A program made the translations under genes and the position numbers. A stretch of 64,000 nt of DNA from Paenibacillus sp. PCH8 (lineage in GTDB: Bacteria > Bacillota > Bacilli > Paenibacillales > Paenibacillaceae), in NCBI RefSeq assembly GCF_002968835.1, contig NZ_PKQK01000001.1, forward strand, positions 1-64,000. Direction: 5' to 3'. Below the pieces are notes generated by a model. The model had not been told where the DNA came from. It worked only from the letters and a program-made list of their open reading frames with translations, and did no database searches. Below are positions 36,841 to 46,072 of the stretch, piece after piece. Position 1 is the first letter of the stretch. Every line of letters begins with the position of its first letter.

Positions 36841-38346
36841 TTACTGTTGCACTTTCTCACGGTCTTTTCCTTTGTCAGATTCTCCCGCGTTCTTATTGGC
36901 AGCATCCCGATCTTGCTGCATTTCTTCCACCGTTTTCACCTTGAGACGTGCCGCGCCTTCGTATTCCTTGGTTGGAATCAGGTCGCCAGCAGCGAGTCTG
37001 GCTTCAGCGGCAGCAATAGCTTCTCCATATTGTGGCAGCCATTGGGCCTGTGCAACCAGCATCTCATCTACCATCTGCCAGATCTCTTTCGGATTACATA
37101 CAGCACCTACGAGCGGGTCCATCATAAACGCTTGGCGAAGTAATTTATCGTCTCCGTGTACTGCGGCTTCTACTGCGAGGCGCTGCACAGAAATACTCAC
37201 ATTACATACCGCAGCCGGGCCAAGTGGCAGATCTCCTATATGCGGCATCGAAATGCCGTTGCGATCCACATATCCCGGTGCTTCAATAATGGCATCATCC
37301 GGCAGGTTGGAGATTACCCCATTGTTCACCGTATTGAAATGGCCACGATAGACACGTCCCGTCTCCAACCCTTCGATAATATAGGAACCGTGCTCCTCGC
37401 CCCGTTTCTCCGAAATGAATTGCATCGGTTCATCCTTCATCCAGTTGGGGAAATCCGTCTCGAACCAGTTACGTCCTTCTGTACACACACGTAGATATCC
37501 ACCCGTTTCCCCGTTAATCCAAACGTCCAGATCAATCCAGTCCTTAATCTCTTCCGGCCGTTTGCGATACCACGGCACATATTCACTCAGATGACCATTC
37601 GATTCCGTACTGTAATACCCGAAGCGTCGCAGCATGTCGATCCGTACTTTCTCGGTACGACTATACTCTGGATGTTTCTCGAAGGCTTCGAGCAGATCAC
37701 CTGTAAGGTCTTTCCCCTCATGCGAAGCCTGGATATACCAGGTCTGATGATTGATGCCGGCACAGACAATATCCACTTCACTCTTTTTCAAGCCAAAAAC
37801 TTCCGCAATCTGATGATGACCATGCTGTACACCGTGACACAGTCCAATCGTCCGCACACCGCCATACTTATTACATGCCCATGTCAGCATAGCCATCGGA
37901 TTAGAGTAGTTCAGGAGCAGCACATCCGGTGCACTCTGTTCACGAATATCTTTACAGATGTCGAGCATCTCCGCAATTCCGCGTTGTCCGTACATAATGC
38001 CGCCTGCACACAGCGTATCGCCGACACATTGATCTACCCCATATTTAAGTGGAATGTCCACATCGGTTGCAAATGCTTCCAGTCCCCCAACACGAATCGT
38101 ACACAGTACGTATTTCGCATCTTGAAGAGCTTCTCTACGATCTGTCGTCGGCTGAATCTGAATATTCAATCCATTCTCGCGGATATCCCGCTGACACAGT
38201 TCGGTCACCATGTCCAGATTGTGCTGATTAATATCACAGAACGCAATCTCAATGTTGTTAAATTCCGGTACCGTGAGCAAATCCCGCAGCAATCCCCGTG
38301 TAAATCCAATACTTCCCGCCCCGATAAATGCCACTTTAAACGACAT
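36841..38346 (-). CDS. Family GH4 glycosidase (NAD+/metal-dependent)
   Basis: A 501-residue enzyme with an N-terminal Rossmann motif (IGAGSIGFTRG) and the GH4 metal-binding motif CHGV near residue 170, followed by HGHHQ. GH4 enzymes cleave alpha- or beta-glycosides by a redox mechanism that needs NAD+ and Mn2+. The family's tetrad differs with substrate; from memory, CHSV marks alpha-galactosidases and CHGx marks alpha-glucuronidases, which would favour uronide cleavage here. The automated-style name alpha-glucosidase/alpha-galactosidase remains possible. An AraC regulator gene lies just upstream and a cre-like site lies between them. Confidence 0.85.
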   Translation of the reverse strand: MSFKVAFIGAGSIGFTRGLLRDLLTVPEFNNIEIAFCDINQHNLDMVTELCQRDIRENGLNIQIQPTTDRREALQDAKYVLCTIRVGGLEAFATDVDIPLKYGVDQCVGDTLCAGGIMYGQRGIAEMLDICKDIREQSAPDVLLLNYSNPMAMLTWACNKYGGVRTIGLCHGVQHGHHQIAEVFGLKKSEVDIVCAGINHQTWYIQASHEGKDLTGDLLEAFEKHPEYSRTEKVRIDMLRRFGYYSTESNGHLSEYVPWYRKRPEEIKDWIDLDVWINGETGGYLRVCTEGRNWFETDFPNWMKDEPMQFISEKRGEEHGSYIIEGLETGRVYRGHFNTVNNGVISNLPDDAIIEAPGYVDRNGISMPHIGDLPLGPAAVCNVSISVQRLAVEAAVHGDDKLLRQAFMMDPLVGAVCNPKEIWQMVDEMLVAQAQWLPQYGEAIAAAEARLAAGDLIPTKEYEGAARLKVKTVEEMQQDRDAANKNAGESDKGKDREKVQQ

Positions 38347-38424
38347 ACATATGACCTCCCATAATCCGAATCTTTCGCTTAGGTTAATGACTCTTTACAT
38401 GAGATCATTGTACCAACGACAATT

Positions 38425-38440
38425 GGGGAAGCGTTATCAA
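38425..38440. promoter_or_regulatory. cre-like site upstream of the GH4 gene
   Basis: TGGGGAAGCGTTATCAA keeps the AAGCG...TCAA half of a cre site with mismatches in the first half. It lies about 80 bp before the GH4 start, fitting catabolite repression. Confidence 0.4.
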
Positions 38441-38476
38441 AATCATGACCTGTTCGAGAGGGAGTAGTCAAAAATC

Positions 38477-39511
38477 CTAACTTTCCACACCTTCATCTTC
38501 CTTCGGGTAGTTGCTGACATGTCGTTCCATAGAGGAGCGAAATTCAACCGGCGTACGGCCTGTGTATTTCTTAAATAACATATGAAAATACTGACGACTC
38601 CCCACCCCGACATAGTCGGAAATTTCCGAGATTGGGATATTCGTCTGTTGCAGTAGCATCTTGGCCTTCTCCATTCGAAGCATTGTCAGATAATCCGTAG
38701 GTGTCCGTTGTGTGTGCTGGCGGAAAATACGATGTAAATAACCCGGATGCAGATTAACCGCTCCCGCAATCTCCTTCATCTGGATATTCCGATCCATATT
38801 GTGATGCATGAATTCGATGGTCCGTTTCACATACAACTCCGTCTGATCCGACGCACTCCAGTTCATCTCTCCGCGCAGACGCGCAACACGGACCAGCAAC
38901 TGGATAAACAGCGTACGTACCAGCGTTCCCTGTTCCGGGGACGTCAGATTCCGGGCTTCGCGATGATGCGTACGTTCGTCTGGAGGAATAACCCCCATCG
39001 GTACAGCAGACCTTTCGTGCTCCATCAGGCCACGCTGGTCCAGCTCCAGCACCAAGCTTTTCATAATGTGATACACCTCTTCCGGGTCAGGCAGCACCAG
39101 ATATGGCGCGGCATTAGCCAGTAAAGTATGGACTTCCTCTTCTTCCAGCGCGAGCTGGCGAATGGAGAACTGTCCAAGATTCGAGCTGGAGAATCCAAAC
39201 TCCACATTGAGCATCCGGCAAGGGACGCCATCTTCCACCAGCAAACGGTGCGGGACACCTGCATCGAGCATAATGAACTGTCCTTTTTTCAAAACGGCCT
39301 GCTCCGAACTCCCATCCGGCATCTGCACATCCACCCGGCACATTCCCGAAATAATGTACATGATCTCCGTCGAATCATGATTGTGATAGGACATACGGTA
39401 GTTGTCCCATTGCTTGTAGTAGTACGCGTAGAAACGCGGCCCACAATTCTCTGTTCGTAATGCCTCCTGATATAGACTTCCTGTCCAATGCTTCGTGATG
39501 CTCATATCCAC
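38477..39511 (-). CDS. AraC-family regulator with cupin sensor
   Basis: A 344-residue regulator. The N-terminal part is a cupin-like sugar-sensing barrel (YHNHDSTEIMYIISGMCRVDV, KKGQFIMLDAGVPHRLLV). The C-terminal 100 residues are an AraC HTH pair (GAVNLHPGYLHRIFRQHTQRTPTDY and ISDYVGVGSRQYFHMLFKKYTGRTP). It stands upstream of the GH4 glycosidase gene in the same orientation and very likely activates it in response to the substrate sugar. Confidence 0.92.
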   Translation of the reverse strand: MDMSITKHWTGSLYQEALRTENCGPRFYAYYYKQWDNYRMSYHNHDSTEIMYIISGMCRVDVQMPDGSSEQAVLKKGQFIMLDAGVPHRLLVEDGVPCRMLNVEFGFSSSNLGQFSIRQLALEEEEVHTLLANAAPYLVLPDPEEVYHIMKSLVLELDQRGLMEHERSAVPMGVIPPDERTHHREARNLTSPEQGTLVRTLFIQLLVRVARLRGEMNWSASDQTELYVKRTIEFMHHNMDRNIQMKEIAGAVNLHPGYLHRIFRQHTQRTPTDYLTMLRMEKAKMLLQQTNIPISEISDYVGVGSRQYFHMLFKKYTGRTPVEFRSSMERHVSNYPKEDEGVES

Positions 39512-39688
39512 ACCTCAATTCATGCAACGATCCTTACACTTTTCTACATTGTAGCAATTCTGTAGGCTGGATATAAACAGTTCTGACTCAAATAGTGACG
39601 CAAGCTTCATATATTAGGCACAATGACGAGACTATTTGGGCTTTTTCAATAGACATGCCTGCTTCTTCTTTTTATGGATCGATTCAAG

Positions 39689-40303
39689 CTATTCTCCAAC
39701 AACCTTGATCTGATCTCCCTCCACAACAATAGCTTGTGCATTCGTAATCGGTATTAAAGGTAGCTCTGACTGATACTCAGCAAGAACTTTTTCAGCTGAT
39801 TCCACGAACGGAAAGCATCCATGATGCGGGACCGGATAAAAATCAATAACATTCAATGCACGATAGCTTTCAAGGTCGGAAGCAACCTTACTATCATCCA
39901 TTTCTTTCACATATTCAATATGAGGGGCTAAAATTATGGAACCTGCTGACTCTCCAATGTAGATCTTTCCAGCCTGAATATGCGCTTGAATCAGTTGGTC
40001 CGCCCCGCTTTTTTTAAGTTCTTGAAGCAGAAAAAATGTATTCCCACCCGTCACATAAATCATATCATTTCGCTGTAACTTACTCTCTATCTCTTGGGGT
40101 GAGGCTGTTGATATCTCCAACTCATCTACGACTAAACCCATTTCCTCAAGGGCTTTCCGGCCATTCTGAACGTAAAAATTGACTTGTTCTCGAATAGCAG
40201 CTGTAGGAATAAATGTTACCGTTCTCCCCATTAAATCTTCTTCAAACGCGCCAAATAAGCTCGCCGTCTCTTCAAATGATGAAACCAGAAACAACTTTTT
40301 CAT
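39689..40303 (-). CDS. Peptidase E-like serine dipeptidase (S51)
   Basis: A 204-residue cytosolic enzyme of the class-I-glutaminase-like fold. The nucleophile Ser is in GESAGS (about residue 119), after the strand DMIYVTGGNTFFLL; a His follows in PVPHHGCFP. Peptidase E cleaves Asp-X dipeptides, though Bacillus relatives (YgaJ-type) are less well defined. It is divergent from the WYL regulator at 40483 and shares a short intergenic region with it. Confidence 0.88.
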   Translation of the reverse strand: MKKLFLVSSFEETASLFGAFEEDLMGRTVTFIPTAAIREQVNFYVQNGRKALEEMGLVVDELEISTASPQEIESKLQRNDMIYVTGGNTFFLLQELKKSGADQLIQAHIQAGKIYIGESAGSIILAPHIEYVKEMDDSKVASDLESYRALNVIDFYPVPHHGCFPFVESAEKVLAEYQSELPLIPITNAQAIVVEGDQIKVVGE

Positions 40304-40429
40304 TTTTAACCTCTCCCATCACTTTTCCTTCTTCTTTCAGCATTTTGCATCATTCGATTCTACTCGCTCCCGAGTACAAGTCACTCTTTGGATTTATGCA
40401 AATTGTTCCTTATATTAAAACATACGATG

Positions 40430-40449
40430 ACTGACAGCATTATGTCAGT
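40430..40449. promoter_or_regulatory. Palindrome between peptidase E and WYL regulator
   Basis: ACTGACA and TGTCAGT form a perfect 7-bp inverted repeat with a 6-bp centre, 34 bp before the WYL regulator start. It is likely an operator for that regulator or for a shared promoter. Confidence 0.55.
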
Positions 40450-40482
40450 GATTTATACTAAATAGATATGGAGGGATCAGTT

Positions 40483-41424
40483 ATGAAATTGGAACGTATG
40501 CTCGCTATTGTGATGTTGCTTCTGCAACGTAGCAAGGTTCGTGGTAAAGATCTCGCCGAAATGTTCGAGGTTTCTCTACGCACTATTTATCGGGATATAG
40601 AATCCATTAATGCAGCAGGTATCCCCATTACCACAAGCTCTGGTGTTGGTGGAGGCATTCGCATTATGGAGCAGTACAAGCTGAATAAGGGCTTATTTAC
40701 TACAGATGATATGATTGCCATGCTGACCGGACTCGGAATAATGCAAAGCACTTTCTCAGGTAAGGAAGTATCCAATGCATTGGTGAAGTTGAAAAGCTTT
40801 GTTTCAGAAGATCAGTTTCATGCTATGAATATGAAAACAAATCAGATGATGGTTGATCTTACGTCCTGGATCGGAGTTAATGACTCCGATGCAGTTATTC
40901 AGTCTATCCAATTGGCTCTGGAAAAAATGTACACTTTAGCTTTTTCGTATTATAACCGCAAAGGAAATGAGCAGCTCCAAGGTGTGGAACCTCAGCGGCT
41001 GGTGTTTAAGGCAAGCCATTGGTATGTTCAGGCCTATCTGCCTCAAACACAGAATTACAGGCTGTTCAAGTTACGCAAAATGTATGCGGTGAGGGTCGAA
41101 GACACCCCTTTTACTCAGCGTATTGCACCTCATCCCTTCTCTGATTTTACCAATCAGATGCGTGCCAGAACTTTTCCGATTAAGCTACTCATTAACTCTT
41201 CCGCTCTGAATCGCATGCTCGACTATTGCACGATGGATCATATCACCGATCTCGGAGATGAACAATATCAGGTGAACCTTCCCTTTATAGATGATGATTA
41301 CGGCTTCAGTATATTGATGAGCTTTGGAAGTAGTCTGCGTTGCGTGGAGCCGGAACATGTTCGTCTCGAATTAATGCATCGTATGGAAAAGGCAATTCAG
41401 CAGTATACGAGGAACGTCCCTTAA
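40483..41424 (+). CDS. YafY-type HTH/WYL transcriptional regulator
   Basis: A 313-residue regulator with an N-terminal HTH_11 domain (RSKVRGKDLAEMFEVSLRTIYRDIESINAAGIPI) and a WYL domain from about residue 135 (QRLVFKASHWYVQAYLPQTQNYRLFKLRKM), followed by a C-terminal WCX-type extension. ATG at 40483 has GGAGGG 7 nt upstream; an upstream ATG at 40468 overlaps it. WYL domains bind ligands or nucleic acids. The target is probably the divergent peptidase gene, judged by position and the palindrome. Confidence 0.9.
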   Translation: MKLERMLAIVMLLLQRSKVRGKDLAEMFEVSLRTIYRDIESINAAGIPITTSSGVGGGIRIMEQYKLNKGLFTTDDMIAMLTGLGIMQSTFSGKEVSNALVKLKSFVSEDQFHAMNMKTNQMMVDLTSWIGVNDSDAVIQSIQLALEKMYTLAFSYYNRKGNEQLQGVEPQRLVFKASHWYVQAYLPQTQNYRLFKLRKMYAVRVEDTPFTQRIAPHPFSDFTNQMRARTFPIKLLINSSALNRMLDYCTMDHITDLGDEQYQVNLPFIDDDYGFSILMSFGSSLRCVEPEHVRLELMHRMEKAIQQYTRNVP

Positions 41425-41608
41425 TACATAGTTCCTTGCCAATATACCTATGATCCCCGATTGCTCCAATACCCACGGATCTGCGATCATGGAAACTACA
41501 AAAAAGCCCTGGAACCTCCATGTGCCGAAACACCTTGGTTCATTCCAGAGCTTGGATGCCAACGCTAAATGGCTAGCGCGGCTTTATATTTCTAACTGTC
41601 CGGTCTGC

Positions 41609-44026
41609 TTACTTTCCGCCTTTACCTGGCGTATAGAACTTAGGCAGCGTTACTTTCGACCAGTCGATATCTGAGGCCATGTAGAAGGATGGATAAGAAG
41701 GCTGATTGTACCCGCTGTTCTGTCCGGCAATGCCCACACGATACATCGCATCATGCATCAGTGTGTACAGCTTGCGATCAGTCCTCTCGGTACTCATGTA
41801 GATGCGGATCGCCGAGCTATCCTCGGTTCTCACCAGCATCTCTTCCCGCCAATCCCCGAAAATATCCGCTACGAGAGAAGGCGTTCCTTTCGTGTGATTG
41901 TTGGTCAATGTTCCTGTTGCCGTCAGCAACGTGCCACGATTCCAGTCTTTGATGGTAGGTGTGACATCAATGGCACCGTCTACAATCTGAGTCGTCATAT
42001 CTGCCGCCCAACGGATATTCATATTCGTACCAGGTGCTTGATCACTGATTTTCTCACCCTGCGCTGTCCACAATCCTACAGCCCATGTCTCCAGACCACG
42101 ACGGGTTGGATCGACATCCCCTACTATGCCACGTCCAGTGTCTTTACCGGTATAACCGCCATAGATGACTTCACCAGTCTTCGCATCCCGCAGGGAGTAA
42201 CCATACGGGGCCCACGGACCGCCTTCATGCACCATGAAGATCTCAAGCCCCGGACGATCCGGGTCGATATCTGCCACATGCAGCGCATCTCCGTGTCCTA
42301 GACGGGCAATTGTTCCTGGCGCAGCACTTTCGGCAGGCATCAGGTCTGTTGAGCTGTACAACACGCTGCCATCATGATCAATCGTAGCGGAGCCATAAAT
42401 GATCTCCTGTTTGCCGTCTCCATCCACATCCGCCACACTGAAATAGTGTGCGCCCTGCGTAGTAATGGAGCCATACTGTGGATCTGTGCCATCCACGCCA
42501 TGCGGCCCGTCATTGAACGGATTCTTCATCGGTGTCCAGCCGCTGTCCACTTTCCATTCCTTTTTCAGCTTCTTGCCATCCCAGTTGTAGGCAACCATCG
42601 TCGAACGTGTGTAGTATCCACGTGCAAAAATTGCAGACGGTTTCTTGCCGTCCAGATACGCCACGCCTGCCAGGAAGCGGTCTACCCGATTCGCCGGTTC
42701 AATCCGTGCCATGGCATAATCGCCCCACATCAGGCCATCATCATGACGCTCGGGTTCATAGGGAATGGTCTCCAGCTCTTTCCCTGATTTGCCTTCAAAC
42801 ACAGTGACATACTCAGGTCCATCCACGATGAAACCTTCGAACTTGCGGAGTTCATTACGGCTGCTACGTTCTACGGCATACACATCTATGAAGTAGTCGG
42901 CCAGATTCTCGGCATCCTGCTGAGATAATGGATAGTTATATTTTTTCTCGATTCCCAAAGCCTCTTCCAACGTTGCAGGCCAGTTCCCCTTCACAACCTC
43001 TTCGTGTTTATGCCAGTTCCTGAACATATCCACCACGTGATCGTAGTAACCATCCGCACTCAAACGATAATCATCTTCGTTCTTGACTCCTGCCTTGCGG
43101 TCTTCTTTCGGTAACGTGATGTACTTCTCGGAGGTTGCTTTTCCTTTTTTGTTGTACTTCATAATCTTCGTGCCCGGAGCGGTCTTGAACATCAGTTCGG
43201 CCTTGCCATCTCCGTCAAAATCATAAACGAGCATCTGTGTATAATGAGCACCCGAACGGATGTTGACCCCCAGATCAATCCGGTACAACAATTGTCCGTC
43301 CAGCGTGTAACAATCCACGTAGGTTTTACCGGTGTAACCTTTTTGCGAAACGTCCTTGGCGTTGGATGGGTCCCATTTGACGAAAAATTCATACTGACCA
43401 TCCCCGTCCACATCCCCTACACTCATGTCATTGGCCGAATACGTATAGGCTTCACCCACAGGAGTCACGCCATCAGCGGGCTTTTGCAGAGGGATATCGA
43501 CATAACCGTTCGCCCAAGGTTTGACGGAGTCACTGCGTTTACTCTCCTTGCCCTTTTTGTTCACCGCTGCCACTTCGTAACGGGAGGATTGTTTCCCTTC
43601 GGTATCCACATAGTTAGTACTGTCGGTGACCGTAGCCATCTTTTTGCCATCACGATAGACGTTGAAGTCTGTCCCGGTCAGTCCTTTATCGCTATACCCT
43701 GTAGCCTCGTCACCAAGTAATCTCCAGCTGATGAACACGCCTTCGGATGTCGAAACAGCCACCAAACCGCGATCCAGATATTCCAGTTGAATCTCTTTCA
43801 CGTGACTGCCTCCCTTATGTGATTGCAGGCTGGACTCTGTCGCTCCATTCTCATTCCAAGCTTCTGCTCCGGAAATTCCGGCAGTTCCACCCATGAGCAA
43901 AGCTACGCTGAGGGCCGATGAGAGTACCTTGGCTGCAAGTGGCAGGCCTGTCCGTTTCCTCCTGAGACCGGATTGCAGACCTGGAACCGATCCCTTATGA
44001 ACCGGCGTTGTTGATTCTGAATTCAT
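41609..44026 (-). CDS. Rhamnogalacturonan lyase, family PL11
   Basis: An 805-residue secreted enzyme. It has a long twin-basic N-terminus (RRKRTGLPLAAKVLSSALSVALLM) with a signal peptide ending near AEA. Then comes an FN3-like N-domain (residues about 75-165) and an eight-bladed propeller. The propeller shows many calcium-type loops (DVDGDGQYEF, DFDGDGKAEL, DVDGDGKQEI). This is the YesW/YesX layout; these cut the rhamnogalacturonan-I backbone of pectin by beta-elimination. Length fits a single-module PL11 without a binding domain. A consensus cre site lies 110 bp upstream, so glucose repression is expected. Confidence 0.93.
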   Translation of the reverse strand: MNSESTTPVHKGSVPGLQSGLRRKRTGLPLAAKVLSSALSVALLMGGTAGISGAEAWNENGATESSLQSHKGGSHVKEIQLEYLDRGLVAVSTSEGVFISWRLLGDEATGYSDKGLTGTDFNVYRDGKKMATVTDSTNYVDTEGKQSSRYEVAAVNKKGKESKRSDSVKPWANGYVDIPLQKPADGVTPVGEAYTYSANDMSVGDVDGDGQYEFFVKWDPSNAKDVSQKGYTGKTYVDCYTLDGQLLYRIDLGVNIRSGAHYTQMLVYDFDGDGKAELMFKTAPGTKIMKYNKKGKATSEKYITLPKEDRKAGVKNEDDYRLSADGYYDHVVDMFRNWHKHEEVVKGNWPATLEEALGIEKKYNYPLSQQDAENLADYFIDVYAVERSSRNELRKFEGFIVDGPEYVTVFEGKSGKELETIPYEPERHDDGLMWGDYAMARIEPANRVDRFLAGVAYLDGKKPSAIFARGYYTRSTMVAYNWDGKKLKKEWKVDSGWTPMKNPFNDGPHGVDGTDPQYGSITTQGAHYFSVADVDGDGKQEIIYGSATIDHDGSVLYSSTDLMPAESAAPGTIARLGHGDALHVADIDPDRPGLEIFMVHEGGPWAPYGYSLRDAKTGEVIYGGYTGKDTGRGIVGDVDPTRRGLETWAVGLWTAQGEKISDQAPGTNMNIRWAADMTTQIVDGAIDVTPTIKDWNRGTLLTATGTLTNNHTKGTPSLVADIFGDWREEMLVRTEDSSAIRIYMSTERTDRKLYTLMHDAMYRVGIAGQNSGYNQPSYPSFYMASDIDWSKVTLPKFYTPGKGGK

Positions 44027-44135
44027 CTACCTTCACTCTCCTTGAGACAGAATAGGTGATGCATCTACACAGTGACGATAAATAGACGTTCATTCATTCG
44101 CACAGACCCTTCTTCAACAGGCTATCCAGCCCAGA

Positions 44136-44151
44136 TTGATTACGCTTACAT
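44136..44151. promoter_or_regulatory. Consensus cre site before the PL11 gene
   Basis: In the gene's sense, ATGTAAGCGTAATCAA fits every fixed position of the cre consensus WTGNNARCGNWWWCAW. It lies upstream of the lyase in the promoter zone. Confidence 0.75.
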
Positions 44152-44423
44152 AATCAAAAAAGAGAATTCAGCTTGCCCGTCTGCCTGAGTGCGGCCCCCC
44201 TCTCATTCTCTCTCCAATCAGAGCGATGTGATCCCGCCCATCGGGTTCTATTATAGACATCCTGCTTGCCTGACCATAGGCAAATATCCGTCCAAAACGA
44301 TCAATATTCAGTGTTAATTTAGGTATGCATTGGAAAAATGACTTTGCTTATGAAACATTCTCCACATAGCCCATGTTCATTAAACGAAAGGGTTACACCT
44401 CAGTACGCTGCCTCCTCCGCTGC

Positions 44424-44610
44424 TGCTAACGAACCTCACACGCCTTATTGGGGCGTTAATCCCCAATCAATAATTCTAACGAACCTCAGTAACCTTATTC
44501 CGCACCAAACAGGCCAAAACCCGCCCAAGTTACCGAATAATACCTGAATAGTGTGTCTACGATTCGTTAGAATTCTATAATGCACGATTTCCCCTGAATA
44601 GCGTGTTTAC
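44424..44610. repeat. REP-like palindromic repeat cluster
   Basis: No gene. Two direct copies of TAACGAACCTCA..CCTTATT (44427 and 44477) and two copies of CCTGAATAGYGTGTYTAC (44543 and 44593) are present. TTCTAACGAA (44474) faces TTCGTTAGAA (44563) as terminal arms of a palindromic unit of about 100 bp. A further GATTCGTTAGAA occurs beyond the IS at 45902-45914, suggesting that the IS split a second unit. Confidence 0.55.
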
Positions 44611-44636
44611 TGGACCTCTGTCAAGAAAGTAGACAC

Positions 44637-45500
44637 TTACGCTACGGATTTTCCGGTAAATTGCATTGCAAAACGGGCAGGGGAAAGGTGCCCCAGTGCA
44701 CCATGCATTCGCTTGCGGTTGTAATAAAACTCAATGTATTGGTAGATGGCCGTGTAGGCCTCTTCCGGTGTTTTAAAGCGTGGATTACAGTAAATGAGTT
44801 CTTTCTTCAAAATGCTGTGCCATGACTCGATACACGCGTTATCGTAACAGTTTCCCCGACGACTCATGCTCGATTCCATACCGTAGGCACTTAATTGCTC
44901 GACGTACTCTTTGGAGGTGTATTGGGAGCCGCGATCCGAGTGATGGAGCAAACCCGGACCAGGTCGTTTGGCTGTGTAAGCAGCCTTTAAAGCATCCAGC
45001 ACCAAGCTAGTTTCCATATGGTTCGACAAACGCCAACCCACAATTTCACGCGTGCACAAATCCAGGACACTGGCGAGATACATGCGTCCTCCTCGGCACG
45101 GGATGTATGTGATATCTGTAACCCAGACCGTGTTCGGTTTGAGCGTTTTAAACTGTTGATTCAGCGTGTTGGGTGCGACCGGATGGTTATGCTTGGAGTC
45201 CGTGGTTTGGACACGATATATGCGGCTAACGACGGAGCGGAGCTTCATTTGGCGCATGTACACACTTACCGTACGTTCGGTGATCTTAAACCCCTCCAGA
45301 TGAAGCAAGCGGGTGATTTTTGGGCTACCATAACGCTTGTTGTGGTCGGCAAAATGGTACTGAATTCGCTTCATGATCTGGGATTTCCGAAGCTGCTGCT
45401 TGCTTGTCTTGTTCATCCGCCATTTGTAGTACCCGCTCCGTGAGACCTGCAGGGTTTCGCACATCTTCTCCAAGTGGAACTCGGAGCGATGATTCTCCAC
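44637..45500 (-). CDS. IS3-family transposase OrfB (DDE integrase)
   Basis: A 287-residue rve-type integrase core. The catalytic triad is visible: Asp in VWVTDITYIP, Asp in HHSDRGSQYTS and Glu in NACIESWHSILKKEL. The N-terminal HTH_21 region (EKMCETLQVSRSGYYKW) is present. The frame is open further upstream, through KELRFQFVENHR, to the A7G slippery run, so the active enzyme is probably the OrfAB fusion. No stops interrupt it, and it may be active. Confidence 0.94.
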   Translation of the reverse strand: MENHRSEFHLEKMCETLQVSRSGYYKWRMNKTSKQQLRKSQIMKRIQYHFADHNKRYGSPKITRLLHLEGFKITERTVSVYMRQMKLRSVVSRIYRVQTTDSKHNHPVAPNTLNQQFKTLKPNTVWVTDITYIPCRGGRMYLASVLDLCTREIVGWRLSNHMETSLVLDALKAAYTAKRPGPGLLHHSDRGSQYTSKEYVEQLSAYGMESSMSRRGNCYDNACIESWHSILKKELIYCNPRFKTPEEAYTAIYQYIEFYYNRKRMHGALGHLSPARFAMQFTGKSVA

Positions 45501-45511
45501 GAACTGGAATC

Positions 45512-45829
45512 TCAGTTCTTTGGTTTGCTGAAGATGTGCACCGCTTTTTTTACAATAGCCAGTTCCTCTTCCGTATCGGCAAGTCGATGTTCTTTCTCTT
45601 GAAGCATGCGACGCATCTCTTTCAGCTCTGCTTCGAGTTCCTTCACTCGCTCCATACTGGCAGCCGGTTCGTTTTTGAGCTCACGATATTGGCTCATCCA
45701 TTGATGTAACGTACTTTTCGGGATGTTAAGCTCTTCCGCAAGATCACTAAGTGTCTTCGTTTGTTCTTGAATAAACTTGACCGTTTGCTTTTTGAATTCT
45801 TCATTGTATCGTTGCCGTTGTTCTCCCAT
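45512..45829 (-). CDS. IS3-family transposase OrfA
   Basis: A 105-residue DNA-binding subunit with an HTH_Tnp_1 domain (RQRYNEEFKKQTVKFI...SDLAEELNIPKSTLHQWMSQY) and a leucine-zipper-like coiled coil (ERVKELEAELKEMRRMLQEKEHRLADTEEEL). It ends just after the A7G frameshift site that joins it to OrfB. Confidence 0.93.
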   Translation of the reverse strand: MGEQRQRYNEEFKKQTVKFIQEQTKTLSDLAEELNIPKSTLHQWMSQYRELKNEPAASMERVKELEAELKEMRRMLQEKEHRLADTEEELAIVKKAVHIFSKPKN

Positions 45830-46072
45830 GTGGACACACCTCCGTTAGTCTTATTATCCTTCTGTCCGTTAATGGGTGTCCACTTTTTATTCTAGCTCCA
45901 TACGATTCGTTAGAAATAGGAAAAAGGGCTGTCTCCCGGTCATCTTCATGACCAGGGGACAACCCTGCTGCGGTACGCATTTCGGTATACATCCTAGAAC
46001 GCGGTTAGCTAACCTTACAGCGAACTTCATTCATCACTTTTTTCACAATCGAACCCGCATCATCAGGTACGT

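Larger units (their letters stand above)
44619..45895 (-). mobile_element. IS3-family insertion sequence (IS150-like), apparently intact
   Basis: About 1.28 kb with two genes in the standard OrfA/OrfB arrangement. The ends carry imperfect inverted repeats: TGTCAAGAAAGTAGACAC on the left and AGAATAAAAAGTGGACAC read inward from the right. CTC occurs just outside both ends and may be a 3-bp target duplication; the exact right edge is uncertain by 2 bp. A run of seven A (45545-45551, minus sense) followed by G is the expected -1 frameshift site for the OrfAB transposase. Confidence 0.85.

Noticed and set aside
44338..44547. 69-codon frame in the region before the IS
   Set aside because: It lies across the REP-like repeats and has no ribosome site.
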